A stretch of 64,000 nucleotides of DNA from Streptomyces musisoli (GCF_016741855.1 NZ_JAERRH010000007.1:124001-188000), one strand, 5' to 3'. Positions 8,260 to 15,832 are shown, counted from the stretch's first letter. Notes: generated by a model not told the origin, from the sequence alone. Translations and numbers: made by a program.

Positions 8260-8442
8260 ACCTCCTCGTCCCGAACTATCGGCCGGACGGCCATTGCAGT
8301 CCAGGACGCTGGTCGCGGGGTCTCCGGCGGCCTTTGATGGTCGGCTGCGGTTGCGGTGGTTGCTGTACTCCGCTGCTGTACCGCAATCAGCGTCCAGCAA
8401 GGTGACATCCGAAGTCGTTCGTCTCGCTGAGGGCAGTGAGTG

Positions 8443-8859
8443 TCAGCTCGCCGCAGCGTCTATCTCGGCGATCAGCGCCTCGATGCGGGTCTTGATCTCG
8501 TCGCGGATAGGCCGGACGGCTTCGACGCCCTTGCCGGCCGGGTCCTCCAGGGCCCAGTCGAGGTACTTCTTGCCGGGGAAGATCGGGCAGGCGTCGCCGC
8601 AGCCCATGGTGATGACGTAGTCGGATGCCTGGACGGCCTCGGTGGTGAGGATCTTCGGCTTGGCCTCGGAGATGTCGACGCCGACTTCCTTCATGGCCTC
8701 GACCGCGGCGGGGTTGACCTGGTCGCCGGGAATGGAACCGGCGGAGCGGACCTCGATCCGGTCGCCCGCGAGGTGGGAGAGGAAGCCGGCGGCCATCTGC
8801 GAGCGCCCGGCATTGTGGACGCAGACGAACAGTACGGAGGCGAGCGGGCTGGAGGACAT
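8443..8859 (-). CDS. arsC: Arsenate reductase, low-molecular-weight phosphatase fold
   Basis: This 138-aa protein has the P-loop CVHNAGRS (CX5R) near its N-terminus, the later Cys pair in MGCGDACP, and the acid motif in KYLDWALEDPAGK. Together these match ArsC of the thiol/PTPase-like class, which reduces arsenate to arsenite in the cytoplasm. The second ATG (8859) is preferred over one 15 bases upstream, because AAGGAAG lies at proper distance before it. The gene is divergent from an arsR gene, with a shared control region holding three dyads. Confidence 0.92.
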   Translation of the reverse strand: MSSSPLASVLFVCVHNAGRSQMAAGFLSHLAGDRIEVRSAGSIPGDQVNPAAVEAMKEVGVDISEAKPKILTTEAVQASDYVITMGCGDACPIFPGKKYLDWALEDPAGKGVEAVRPIRDEIKTRIEALIAEIDAAAS

Positions 8860-8952
8860 CGGTTCTTCCTTCATGAGCGGACCGAGCGGGTCCCTTCGGA
8901 CCGTCGCCGTCGGTACGTGGGATACGGCTCCGTGGGATCAGCCTGCACTGGT

Positions 8953-9008
8953 ATCAGTCCAGGCTGATGTGACAGTATCAGCCCATGCTGACGTCAGTCG
9001 ATACTGAT
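8953..9008. promoter_or_regulatory. Three ArsR-type dyads between arsC and arsR
   Basis: Three dyads of the form (A/G)TCAG-N6-CTGA(T/C) lie at 8953-8968, 8977-8992 and 8993-9008. The first is upstream of both genes; the other two overlap the start of the divergent arsR. This suggests self-repression by an ArsR dimer. Binding is inferred. Confidence 0.6.
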
Positions 9009-9299
9009 CTGATCCGGGTGCTGGCCGACCCGCTCAGGCTCCAGATCGTCACCTTGCTCGCCAGGGAGACGCTCTGCACCACGCACCTGATCGAGGAGAC
9101 GGGGGCCAAGCAGACCAACCTCTCCAACCACCTCAAGGTGCTGCGCGAGGCCGGGGTCGTGGAGACGGAGCCATGCGGCCGGTTCACCTACTACCGGCTC
9201 AGGCCCGATGTCATCGCGTCGCTGGCAGGTCAGTTCGCCGACCTTGCGGAGACCGCGCGAGCCACCGCTGAAAACAACACCAAGCGGACCTGCCCCTGA
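8985..9299 (+). CDS. ArsR-family repressor 1
   Basis: This 104-aa winged-helix protein reads LADPLRLQIVTLLARETLCT, then KQTNLSNHLKVLREAGVVET and RFTYYRLRPDVI, the ArsR/SmtB fold. It has one Cys in the alpha3 region (TLCTTHL) and others at PCGR and the C-terminal TCP, so the inducer site is not the classical CVC pair. The ATG at 8985 has no ribosome binding site and lies inside a predicted operator dyad, so the transcript may be leaderless or the true start may lie slightly downstream. The channel gene follows after 57 bases. Confidence 0.85.
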   Translation: MLTSVDTDLIRVLADPLRLQIVTLLARETLCTTHLIEETGAKQTNLSNHLKVLREAGVVETEPCGRFTYYRLRPDVIASLAGQFADLAETARATAENNTKRTCP

Positions 9300-9356
9300 G
9301 TCGGCGTTCGTCGCACGCCGCGTCCCGTCACCATTCGCACGCATCGAGGAGACCTG

Positions 9357-10145
9357 TTGAGCGCCACCGAGGCCGCTGAGCACGACAGAGCAGAAGAGTC
9401 CCCCATAGCCCCGGCCGCCGGCCCTCAGCCTGCCCCGGGTGCCACCCCGCCCCAGGCCCCTCCGCTGCTCGCCAGGGCGGCGGCGGAACTGGTCGGCACG
9501 GCTGCACTCGTGGCGATCGTGGTCGGCTCCGGCATTCAGGCCACCGAACTGACCAAGGATGTCGGCCTCCAGCTGCTGGCCAACTCCACGGCCACCGTCT
9601 TCGGCCTCGGCGTCCTGATCACCCTGCTCGGCCCGGTGTCCGGCGCACACTTCAACCCGGCCGTCACCCTGGCCGAGTGGTGGACCGCCCGGCGAGGCGG
9701 CGCCGGCGTGAGCCTGCGCGAGCTGGGTGTCTACGTCCCCGCGCAGATCGTCGGCGCGATCGCGGGCTCAATCCTGGCCGATGCGATGTTCGGCGAGCCG
9801 CTGGTCAAGTGGTCCACCCACGACCGGTCCGACGGGCACCTTCTTCTCGGTGAGGTGGTTGCGACCGCGGGGCTGATCCTGCTGATCTTCGGTCTCGCCC
9901 GCACCGACCGGCTTCGCTTCGCCCCCGTAGCGGTCGCCTCCTACATCGGCGCCGCGTACTGGTTCACCTCATCCACGTCCTTCGCCAACCCGGCGGTGAC
10001 CATCGGGCGTGCCTTCACCGACACCTTCGCGGGTATCGCTCCCGGCTCGGTCGCGGGCTTCATCGCCATGCAGCTGATCGGTGCCGTGGTCGGCCTGGCG
10101 CTCGTGGCTCTCATCTTCCGGCCGGCCCCGAAGGTTGGTGAGTGA
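9357..10145 (+). CDS. MIP/aquaglyceroporin-family channel (AqpS-like)
   Basis: This 262-aa integral membrane protein has about six spans and both MIP half-helix motifs, HFNPAVTL and FANPAVTIGRAF, after a Pro/Ala-rich N-terminal extension of about 40 residues. It starts with TTG behind GAGGAG. It sits directly after arsR and opposite arsC. In some ars operons such a channel replaces the pump and lets arsenite, made by ArsC, leave the cell down its gradient. That role fits here, because no ArsB or Acr3 gene is present in the element. Confidence 0.85.
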   Translation: MSATEAAEHDRAEESPIAPAAGPQPAPGATPPQAPPLLARAAAELVGTAALVAIVVGSGIQATELTKDVGLQLLANSTATVFGLGVLITLLGPVSGAHFNPAVTLAEWWTARRGGAGVSLRELGVYVPAQIVGAIAGSILADAMFGEPLVKWSTHDRSDGHLLLGEVVATAGLILLIFGLARTDRLRFAPVAVASYIGAAYWFTSSTSFANPAVTIGRAFTDTFAGIAPGSVAGFIAMQLIGAVVGLALVALIFRPAPKVGE

Positions 10146-10210
10146 CACCGGCGTGAGGGGTGGTGATCGGCGGCCTTCTGTGCTCGCCGATCGCCGCAAC
10201 GGGGCGAGCG

Positions 10211-10588
10211 TCAGACCGTAGCCGGTGCGAAGGTCAGCAGCTTGCCCATGGCCGCCAGTACCGACGGCTCGACCCGGTAGTACACCCACGTGCCGCGCCG
10301 CTCGGAGGTCAGCAACCCGGCTTCCTTGAGCTTCTTCAGGTGGTGGGAGACGGTCGGCTGGGAGACGCCGACATCAGAGATGTCGCACACGCACGCTTCC
10401 CCGCCCTCATGGGAAGCCACGGCGGAGAACAAGCGCAGCCGCACCGGGTCGCCTAGCGCCTTGAACATCCGCGCGGCCGTCTCGGCCTCGTCCGCGGTGA
10501 AGGGCCGCTCGGTGAGCGGCGGGCAGCACGGCGCCACGGCGCCGGCAGGCTCAGGCTCTATTAGCGGCAGCACCCTCGTATTCGACAT
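10211..10588 (-). CDS. arsR: ArsR-family repressor 2 with CVC metalloid site
   Basis: This 125-aa protein reads MFKALGDPVRLRLFSAVASH, then EACVCDISDVGVSQPTVSHH and GTWVYYRVEP. The CVC pair at the start of the recognition region is the classical As(III)/Sb(III) sensor, and an additional CC occurs near the N-terminus. The ATG at 10588 is taken because the frame upstream of it is Arg-rich shadow. It is divergent from the monooxygenase gene with operator-like repeats on both sides of the gap. Confidence 0.9.
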   Translation of the reverse strand: MSNTRVLPLIEPEPAGAVAPCCPPLTERPFTADEAETAARMFKALGDPVRLRLFSAVASHEGGEACVCDISDVGVSQPTVSHHLKKLKEAGLLTSERRGTWVYYRVEPSVLAAMGKLLTFAPATV

Positions 10589-10590
10589 GC

Positions 10591-10614
10591 GTCTATGTTG
10601 ACACACGTCGAAAC
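10591..10614. promoter_or_regulatory. Operator-like repeat upstream of arsR2
   Basis: The motif GTCTATGTTGAC followed by ACACGTCGAAAC lies just before the arsR2 start. Related copies lie at 10725-10747 and 10775-10792, bracketing the divergent promoter of the monooxygenase. They are likely ArsR2 binding sites. Confidence 0.55.
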
Positions 10615-10724
10615 CAAGAGGCCAGGGGCGGATGGCTCGGCCCGGCCGCCACAGTTTCCGAGGCTGCCGCCGGTGACCACTCTTCCGATCGCGTGCACTT
10701 CTAGGCATCGCGGATTTGATGGAT

Positions 10725-10792
10725 GTCTATGTTGACGTTCGTCTAATCGGGGTGCCATGCTGGCGGCGCAACGCATCGACAAACGTCGAAAC
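10725..10792. promoter_or_regulatory. Two further ArsR2-type operator copies before the monooxygenase
   Basis: GTCTATGTTGACGTTCGTC begins at 10725. A second, reduced copy ending ACGTCGAAAC lies at 10775-10792. The second copy is downstream of an in-frame ATG at 10757, which argues that translation starts later, at the GTG at 10808. Confidence 0.5.
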
Positions 10793-10807
10793 AAGCGAGG
10801 AGTCGCC

Positions 10808-12196
10808 GTGAACGCGCCCGTCACCATCGAGCTGCCCGTCGTCGTGATCGGAGCTGGACCTACTGGTCTGGCCGCCGCCGCCCATCTGGTTCAGCGCGGT
10901 ATCGAGCCGCTGGTGCTGGAAGCCGGTCCGGCCGCCGGTGCGGCTGTGCGCGAGTGGTCGCACGTGCGGCTGTTCTCCACGTGGGGCGAAGTGGTTGACC
11001 CCGCCGCAGAAAAGCTCCTCGCCCCCACCGGCTGGAGCAAGCCGGACGCGGGAACCTACCCGTCGGGCGGAGACTGGGCCGACCTCTACCTGAAGCCTCT
11101 CGCGGAAGCGCTCGGCGACAAGGTCCGCACCGGCGCCCGGGTGACCGGCGTCTCCCGCACCGGCCGGGACCGGATCGTCGACGCCGACCGCGAAGCACAG
11201 CCCTTCGTCGTCCACGTCGAGCACGCCGACGGCCGGGAAGAGCGCCTGTTCGCCCGCGCGGTCATCGACGCCTCCGGCACCTGGACCATCCCGAGCCCCG
11301 CCGGCGGCAGCGGCCTTCCCGCCCTCGGGGAGCGAGCGGCCGCCGGGAAGATCACCTACCGCGTCCCCGACCTGAAGGACCCGGCTGTGCGGGCCCGGTA
11401 CACGGGCAAGCGCACCGCCGTCATCGGCTCCGGAGCCTCCGCGTTCACCGCGCTGGCCTACCTCGCCGACCTGGCCAAGTCTGAGGACGGTGCGGGCACG
11501 AAGGCCGTGTGGATCCTGCGCCGTGGCATCTCCGGGTCCACCTTCGGCGGCGGCACCGCCGACCAGCTTCCGGCTCGCGGCGCGCTCGGCCTGGCGGCTA
11601 AGGCAGCAATGGACGACGGGCACGCGGACGCGGTCACGGGCTTCCGCACCGAGGTGATCGAGCGCGATGGCGACGGCCGCCTGGTCCTGGTCGCCGAGGA
11701 CGGCCGTCGACTGGAGCCGGTGGACGAGGTGATCGTGCTGACCGGCTTCCGCCCCGACCTGTCGTTCCTCTCGGAGATCCGCCTCGGCCTGGACGAACGC
11801 CTCCAGGCCCCGACCGCGCTCGCTCCGCTGATCGACCCCAACCAGCACTCCTGCGGCACCGTCTACCCACACGGCCACCGGGAGTTGGCCCACCCGGAGC
11901 AGGGCGTCTACCTGGTCGGAATGAAGTCCTACGGCCGCGCCCCGACGTTCCTCGCCATGACCGGCTATGAGCAGGTCCGCTCCGTCGTGGCCGCCCTCGC
12001 CGGCGACATCGAGTCCGCCGACCGCGTCGAACTGACCCTCCCGGAAACCGGGGTGTGCGGCGGAGCGGGCCTGTTCGATGCCCCCGAGGCAGACCAGACC
12101 AGTGGCGGATGCTGCGCCCCGGCACCTCAGCTGATCCAGCTCGGCGCGAGCGCCCCTGCCGAAGAAGCGGCGGCGGGTGGCTGCTGCGGATCGTGA
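10808..12196 (+). CDS. Flavin-dependent monooxygenase of arsenic clusters (ArsO-like)
   Basis: This 462-aa protein has an FAD-binding GxGxxG (VIGAGPTGLAAA), a second dinucleotide fold (TAVIGSGASAFTAL) and the later VLTGFRPDLSF, as in class B-type flavoprotein monooxygenases. Its C-terminus carries Cys motifs (GVCGGAG, GGCCAP, GGCCGS) that could bind As(III). Genes of this type (arsO) occur in Streptomyces arsenic clusters, where the precise reaction is not settled. The GTG at 10808 follows GAGGAG; the upstream ATG at 10757 would place operator DNA in the coding region. A strong terminator follows. Confidence 0.8.
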   Translation: MNAPVTIELPVVVIGAGPTGLAAAAHLVQRGIEPLVLEAGPAAGAAVREWSHVRLFSTWGEVVDPAAEKLLAPTGWSKPDAGTYPSGGDWADLYLKPLAEALGDKVRTGARVTGVSRTGRDRIVDADREAQPFVVHVEHADGREERLFARAVIDASGTWTIPSPAGGSGLPALGERAAAGKITYRVPDLKDPAVRARYTGKRTAVIGSGASAFTALAYLADLAKSEDGAGTKAVWILRRGISGSTFGGGTADQLPARGALGLAAKAAMDDGHADAVTGFRTEVIERDGDGRLVLVAEDGRRLEPVDEVIVLTGFRPDLSFLSEIRLGLDERLQAPTALAPLIDPNQHSCGTVYPHGHRELAHPEQGVYLVGMKSYGRAPTFLAMTGYEQVRSVVAALAGDIESADRVELTLPETGVCGGAGLFDAPEADQTSGGCCAPAPQLIQLGASAPAEEAAAGGCCGS

Positions 12197-12219
12197 ACAG
12201 TCTCAACGCCCTGAGACGC

Positions 12220-12256
12220 GGGGCCGCGACCGGATCGGGGGATCGGTCGCGGCCCC
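12220..12256 (+). terminator. Terminator after the ArsO-like gene
   Basis: Thirteen-base perfect arms (GGGGCCGCGACCG) with an 11-nt loop start 24 bases after the stop codon. Confidence 0.85.
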
Positions 12257-12517
12257 GTGCCGTGCTGCTCGCCCTCTGCCTTACTTGGGTCACCAGCTGG
12301 GGCATCGTCGAGACAACGGTCGAGGCGGGTATGCCGGTTGTACGGCGGCTTACGAGGTCGTCTCAGTGGCCTTTGCAGCACCGCTGTATGGCACCAGTAG
12401 TCCCTGTAACCTCATCGATCGCTTCAGCTGGGCGGTAGCCACAAGTCGCTGTCACGATCAGATTTCACGTTCGGACGAACCTCGTACGCGGTGTGGCCCC
12501 TCGCAACTTGAACCCGC

Positions 12518-12523
12518 TAGGGT
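12518..12523 (+). promoter_or_regulatory. -10 element TAGGGT before the candidate ncRNA
   Basis: TAGGGT fits the Streptomyces -10 consensus and lies 10 bases before the first helix of the candidate RNA. No clear -35 is present at the usual spacing. Confidence 0.45.
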
Positions 12524-12532
12524 AGAGAAAAC

Positions 12533-12629
12533 AAGGGCCACCTAAGTGGTCGCGGGGAGAACGCTTGGTCTGCTGCCAGACCCTTCCGAGATGTCGGTTG
12601 AAGCGCCCCGGGCCTCTTAGGTGGCCCTT
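12533..12629 (+). ncRNA. Candidate structured ncRNA next to the DUF3800 gene
   Basis: Nested helices are visible. P1 is 14 perfect base pairs (AAGGGCCACCTAAG at 12533-12546 with 12616-12629). P2 is CGGGG+CGCTT (12553-12557, 1262-66 offset, i.e. 12562-12566) with AAGCG+CCCCG (12601-12610), interrupted by a one-sided AGAA bulge. P3 is a hairpin GGTCTG-CTGC-CAGACC (12567-12582). P4 is a hairpin CCGA-GATG-TCGG (12586-12597). This forms a three-way junction closed by a long stem. A -10 element precedes it, and it ends 9 bases from the convergent DUF3800 stop codon. DUF3800 genes are known to be accompanied by several classes of conserved structured RNA. Strand and function are inferred. Confidence 0.6.
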
Positions 12630-12637
12630 CTGCTACG

Positions 12638-13402
12638 TCACAGACCTTCCTTGGGCCACCACGGCAAAGACGTGAAGGTGGCTTCGTTGCCAAGGATCTT
12701 GAAACCGTAGTTGCGGGTCACGCCTCGACCGTTGCGGCGTATCTGGTGACGTATCGCAAGCAAGTGCGCAGGCTCGTAGCCACCATAACCGTCGGGACGT
12801 ATGGCAGCGCTGAGCATTCCTGCGTACTGGTCAGCGGCCTGGAGGCCATCCCACTTGGCTTGGTCCTCGAAGGTCGGCTGACCGCGGAGTAGGCGCCACG
12901 GCACCCACGTCGGGCCTTGCTGCGTCTTGATCTTGAAGTAGTCGCACGTGGTTCGATGGTCGAAGCCCCGCACGTGCCCGAATTTCACGACGATGTCGCG
13001 GGCGCCCCCCGGCCAGTCGCCGGCGGCGAGCAACAGTCTTTCCAGGATCATGCCCGCAGCGAAGTTGTAGAAGATCACCTGATCCTGTCTCATCCCAGCG
13101 TGTGCGGGGATCGCTGCCTTTTCGACGACCACGTACACGATCTTGACGCCTGGTACCTGCGAGAGGATCTTGGATACGTACTGGCGCCTGGGATAGACCT
13201 TGACGTGATCTTTCCAGTGGAGGGCTTTACCGGGCGGCACCCTAAGATCGCGTCGAAGCTGGGACAGGGCCGCGCGCATTACGGCTTCGTGCTCGTCCGC
13301 GATCAGGACGGCAGCAAAGGAGAAGTACGGAGATGCTGTAGCGGAGATACCGCGATCGCCAGTCTCATCTACGTATGCCCGAATAAGCTGGCGTGTGGGC
13401 AT
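12638..13402 (-). CDS. DUF3800 protein (predicted RNase H-like fold)
   Basis: This 254-aa protein has the DUF3800 hallmarks: an N-terminal strand with acidic motif YVDETGDRG (residues 10-18), a central LHWKDH, FDHRTTCDYF, and the C-terminal LQAADQYAGM with Asp at about residue 191. The separated acidic residues suggest a metal-dependent nuclease-like site, but the family's biochemical function is not established. The ATG at 13402 follows GGAGGGAG. The gene lies alone on its strand between two structured inverted-repeat elements. It is cargo of the integrated element. Confidence 0.85.
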   Translation of the reverse strand: MPTRQLIRAYVDETGDRGISATASPYFSFAAVLIADEHEAVMRAALSQLRRDLRVPPGKALHWKDHVKVYPRRQYVSKILSQVPGVKIVYVVVEKAAIPAHAGMRQDQVIFYNFAAGMILERLLLAAGDWPGGARDIVVKFGHVRGFDHRTTCDYFKIKTQQGPTWVPWRLLRGQPTFEDQAKWDGLQAADQYAGMLSAAIRPDGYGGYEPAHLLAIRHQIRRNGRGVTRNYGFKILGNEATFTSLPWWPKEGL

Positions 13403-13465
13403 CTCACTCCCTCCACATACGATATGACGTGCCGTTAGTGGAAAGCTACACCACTCACCCGATCT

Positions 13466-13492
13466 ACCACCACTAGATGTGGTGGTCTTTTT
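13466..13492 (+). terminator. Hairpin with T-run upstream of the DUF3800 gene
   Basis: ACCACCAC and GTGGTGGT arms with a TAGAT loop are followed by CTTTTTT, an unusually canonical terminator for this GC content. It reads on the plus strand. A related palindrome, CCACTA-CATC-TAGTGG, follows at 13501-13516, so the pair could also be an operator for the minus-strand gene. Confidence 0.6.
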
Positions 13493-13537
13493 TGATCCAC
13501 CCACTACATCTAGTGGTTGACCTCAAGGTTGGCGGAG

Positions 13538-13683
13538 CGGCTTTGGGCTGGAGCTGCTTTGGCGCGAGTGATCATGGCCCCGTAAGCTTCCGGCGCGTCG
13601 GGCAGTCTGTGGACCTGCCCGGTAAAGCACGACGTTGGGGCCATGATCTTCGAGGCTCGCGCCAAAGTGGCTGCCTAAAGCCG
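13538..13683. ncRNA. 146-base imperfect inverted repeat, possible second structured RNA
   Basis: Matched arms are CGGCTTT (13538-13544)/AAAGCCG (13677-13683), CTTTGGCGCGAG (13557-13568)/CTCGCGCCAAAG (13656-13667) and GATCATGGCCCC (13570-13581)/GGGGCCATGATC (13637-13648). An internal hairpin CGGGCAG/CTGCCCG lies at 13599-13621. The helix alternates perfect runs with short internal loops. It has no coding signal. It may be a structured RNA, a transfer or replication origin feature, or the relic of a mobile element; strand is unknown. Confidence 0.5.
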
Positions 13684-13796
13684 TGGAGTCGACCGCCCCA
13701 GCCACGACGTACCCCTTCTCTGGCATCAGGTGGCTGACTGCTCTGTGCGCGGCACGGGCGCCGGCCGGGCTGGAGCGGGGCGGAGACAGGAGCGCA

Positions 13797-13817
13797 GGCC
13801 CGGCCGGGGGCCGGGCC
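13797..13817 (-). terminator. Terminator after the DUF1152 gene
   Basis: GGCCCGGCC and GGCCGGGCC arms with a GGG loop lie about 50 bases beyond the stop codon of the minus-strand DUF1152 gene. Confidence 0.6.
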
Positions 13818-13864
13818 GCGCGCGGTGAGCGGAGCGAGCCGCCTTGAACCTGTGAAGAAGGTTG

Positions 13865-14962
13865 TTACTCAGCAGGATCTGTGATCCGCCACAGGGGCGC
13901 GTCGTACTTCTCCGGACGGCTGCTGATCAGCAGTTGGCGCAGGTCTTCGCGTAGGGAGCCATTGAAGTTCAGTGCCTCGGTGATGCGGCGGAACGTTGTG
14001 TGGGTGACTCCGCGGCTTCGGGCCTCGGCCTCGAACTGATCGAGTTGGGTCAGTACAGCCTCGGGGTCGAGCTGCGCCGGTGGCTGGTCCTTGAGCCATG
14101 CGGCCTTGTTGCGTTCGTAGTCAATCTCTGAGTATCCGCAGATTTCGCGGCTGTGTGCCTCTACCTCGTCCAGGGTGGCGGTCGTGGTGATGGCACGGGC
14201 CAACTCGTTGCGGCTCAGCGCCTCGTCCAGGTCGACCTCGTGGACGGTCGGCCCTTCGTCGGTGAGGTGGGCGGGAAGGCCGGCGTCCCGCATCTCGCAC
14301 GTGCCGCGTGTGCCGCGGGCTGTCGCCGCGAGCATCCCGGTTGCCTCGGAGGGGTGCCACTCCAGGACCGAGCTGATCGGCTCCACGTCCTTGGCCGTGA
14401 AAGTGTGGACAAGAGGGCCGAGCATGCCGCGCACTTCGTCAGAAGGCAGTTCGCCGTCCAAGCCTGGGCCTGCCACCAATAGGCGGATCGGTGCGTTCAC
14501 TTGGCAGCACGCGGCGAGCGTGACGGCGTCGGCAAGCGGACTCTTGAGCGTCGGCTCATCGCCTCGGGCGAGGATGTCTCCGCCGACGTCAAGGAGATCG
14601 ATCGTCTCCGGTGAGAAGTGGGTTGCCAACTCTTCGAGTTGGCGGGTGATGCCCTCGACTCCGTGGTGTGGGTCGATCAGCGCGAATGTGTGCGGGAGCT
14701 CTGCCGCGAGTCGGGGGAGGGTGGAGCCTGCTGGAGCGATCGGGCGGGCCTCGGCCGGCACTGTCCGGACTGCTGGGGTGAGGTGCTGGAGGCCGGTGAA
14801 GTTGTTCGGTCCTCGGGGGCCCGGTACCGGGTCGATCAAGAGGCGGTCCCACGCGTAGGTGAAGATCACCGCCTGGTCCTCGTCGCCGTAGAGGGCGGCG
14901 TGAAGCATTGCGGCGGCGACTGCGTCGCCCCCTCCTCCTGCTGCGACGATCAACCGCTTCAT
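13865..14962 (-). CDS. DUF1152 family protein
   Basis: This 365-aa protein begins MKRLIVAAGGGGDAVAAAML, the Gly-rich N-terminal motif of DUF1152, and continues with LIDPVPGPRGPNNFTGL, the typical second block. LLDVGGDILARGDEP also matches the family. The function is unknown; the Gly-rich start suggests nucleotide or phosphate binding. It is divergent from a GntR regulator across 92 bases containing GntR-type dyads, so that regulator probably controls it. Confidence 0.75.
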   Translation of the reverse strand: MKRLIVAAGGGGDAVAAAMLHAALYGDEDQAVIFTYAWDRLLIDPVPGPRGPNNFTGLQHLTPAVRTVPAEARPIAPAGSTLPRLAAELPHTFALIDPHHGVEGITRQLEELATHFSPETIDLLDVGGDILARGDEPTLKSPLADAVTLAACCQVNAPIRLLVAGPGLDGELPSDEVRGMLGPLVHTFTAKDVEPISSVLEWHPSEATGMLAATARGTRGTCEMRDAGLPAHLTDEGPTVHEVDLDEALSRNELARAITTTATLDEVEAHSREICGYSEIDYERNKAAWLKDQPPAQLDPEAVLTQLDQFEAEARSRGVTHTTFRRITEALNFNGSLREDLRQLLISSRPEKYDAPLWRITDPAE

Positions 14963-15004
14963 GCGGTTCAGCCTACGGGGTCGGGGGTTGACCACTCATC
15001 CTAT

Positions 15005-15034
15005 AGTGGCTACTGGCCATAGCCACTTGGCTAT
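15005..15034. promoter_or_regulatory. GntR operator dyads in the DUF1152/GntR divergent promoter
   Basis: AGTGGC...AGCCACT (15005-15027) overlaps ATAGCC-ACTT-GGCTAT (15019-15034). The same half-site AGTGGC recurs as dyads at 15833-15848 and 15856-15873 just after the regulator gene. Confidence 0.7.
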
Positions 15035-15054
15035 GGGAAAGGTGAGGAGGCGGC

Positions 15055-15795
15055 ATGCCGCAGATCGAGGAGGCTCAGCCGAAGTATCTCCAGATCGCGC
15101 ACTACATCCGTGATCAGATTCTTCGGGGTGACTTGCGGCCGGGGGACGAGGTTCCCTCGGAGAGGCAGTTGGCTGCGAGCTGGAAGGTGTCCCGTCCGAC
15201 GGCTGCGCGATCGTTGGAGGCGCTGAGTCATCAAGGACTCGTCGAGAAGCGTCAGGGGTCGGGCACGTACGTGCGGAGCCTGGAGGTCAACCGGCGGGCG
15301 CGTGAGTTGTACGGGCGGGCTCGGCAGACCGGGAAGATCTACACGCCTGGTGAGTACGCGGTGATCACCTCAGCCGGTTGGATGGAGGCCCCGGATCACG
15401 TCGCTGAGGCATTGGGCCTGGTCAAGGACCGCCGGGCCGTGCATCGGCGGCGGGTGACGAACAACCAGGACGGGCCGATCACGCTGTCCACGTCGTGGTT
15501 CGCTCCGGATGTCGGCCAGCGTGCGCCGAAGCTCCTGGAGCCGGAGCGCATCCAGGAAGGGACGCTCATGTACGTCGAGAACATGACCGGGCGTCAGGGC
15601 AGCTATGCCGAAGATCGCATGTGTGCTCGCGATGCGACGGAGGAGGAGGCTGCGGATCTTCAACTGCCATCCACGTCCGCCGTACTGATCGTTCATCATG
15701 TCGTCTTCGACCTCCAGGACCGGCCGTTGGAGTTCGCCGAAGCCACGTACCCGCCGCATCGCTGGGCGTTCGAGCAGGGCTATCCGCTCACCTGA
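15055..15795 (+). CDS. GntR/HutC-family regulator (UTRA domain)
   Basis: This 246-aa protein has an N-terminal winged helix (YLQIAHYIRDQILRGDLRPG, PSERQLAASWKVSRPTAARS) and a C-terminal UTRA-type ligand domain ending LEFAEATYPPHRWAFEQGY. It starts with ATG behind GGTGAGGAGG. Dyads with the half-site AGTGGC occur on both sides of the gene. It probably represses itself, the divergent DUF1152 gene and the downstream zinc-ribbon/ATPase pair. Confidence 0.85.
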   Translation: MPQIEEAQPKYLQIAHYIRDQILRGDLRPGDEVPSERQLAASWKVSRPTAARSLEALSHQGLVEKRQGSGTYVRSLEVNRRARELYGRARQTGKIYTPGEYAVITSAGWMEAPDHVAEALGLVKDRRAVHRRRVTNNQDGPITLSTSWFAPDVGQRAPKLLEPERIQEGTLMYVENMTGRQGSYAEDRMCARDATEEEAADLQLPSTSAVLIVHHVVFDLQDRPLEFAEATYPPHRWAFEQGYPLT

Positions 15796-15832
15796 TGGCC
15801 TGGCGGTTGTGCCGAATCGCTTGCACAGCCCA

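Noticed and set aside
8443..8874. Longer arsC start at 8874
   Set aside because: The sequence right after this ATG (AAGGAAG) is itself the ribosome binding site of the ATG at 8859.
10757..10807. ArsO-like start at the ATG 10757
   Set aside because: The extra 17 residues are poorly protein-like, contain operator-like DNA, and a good ribosome binding site precedes the GTG at 10808.
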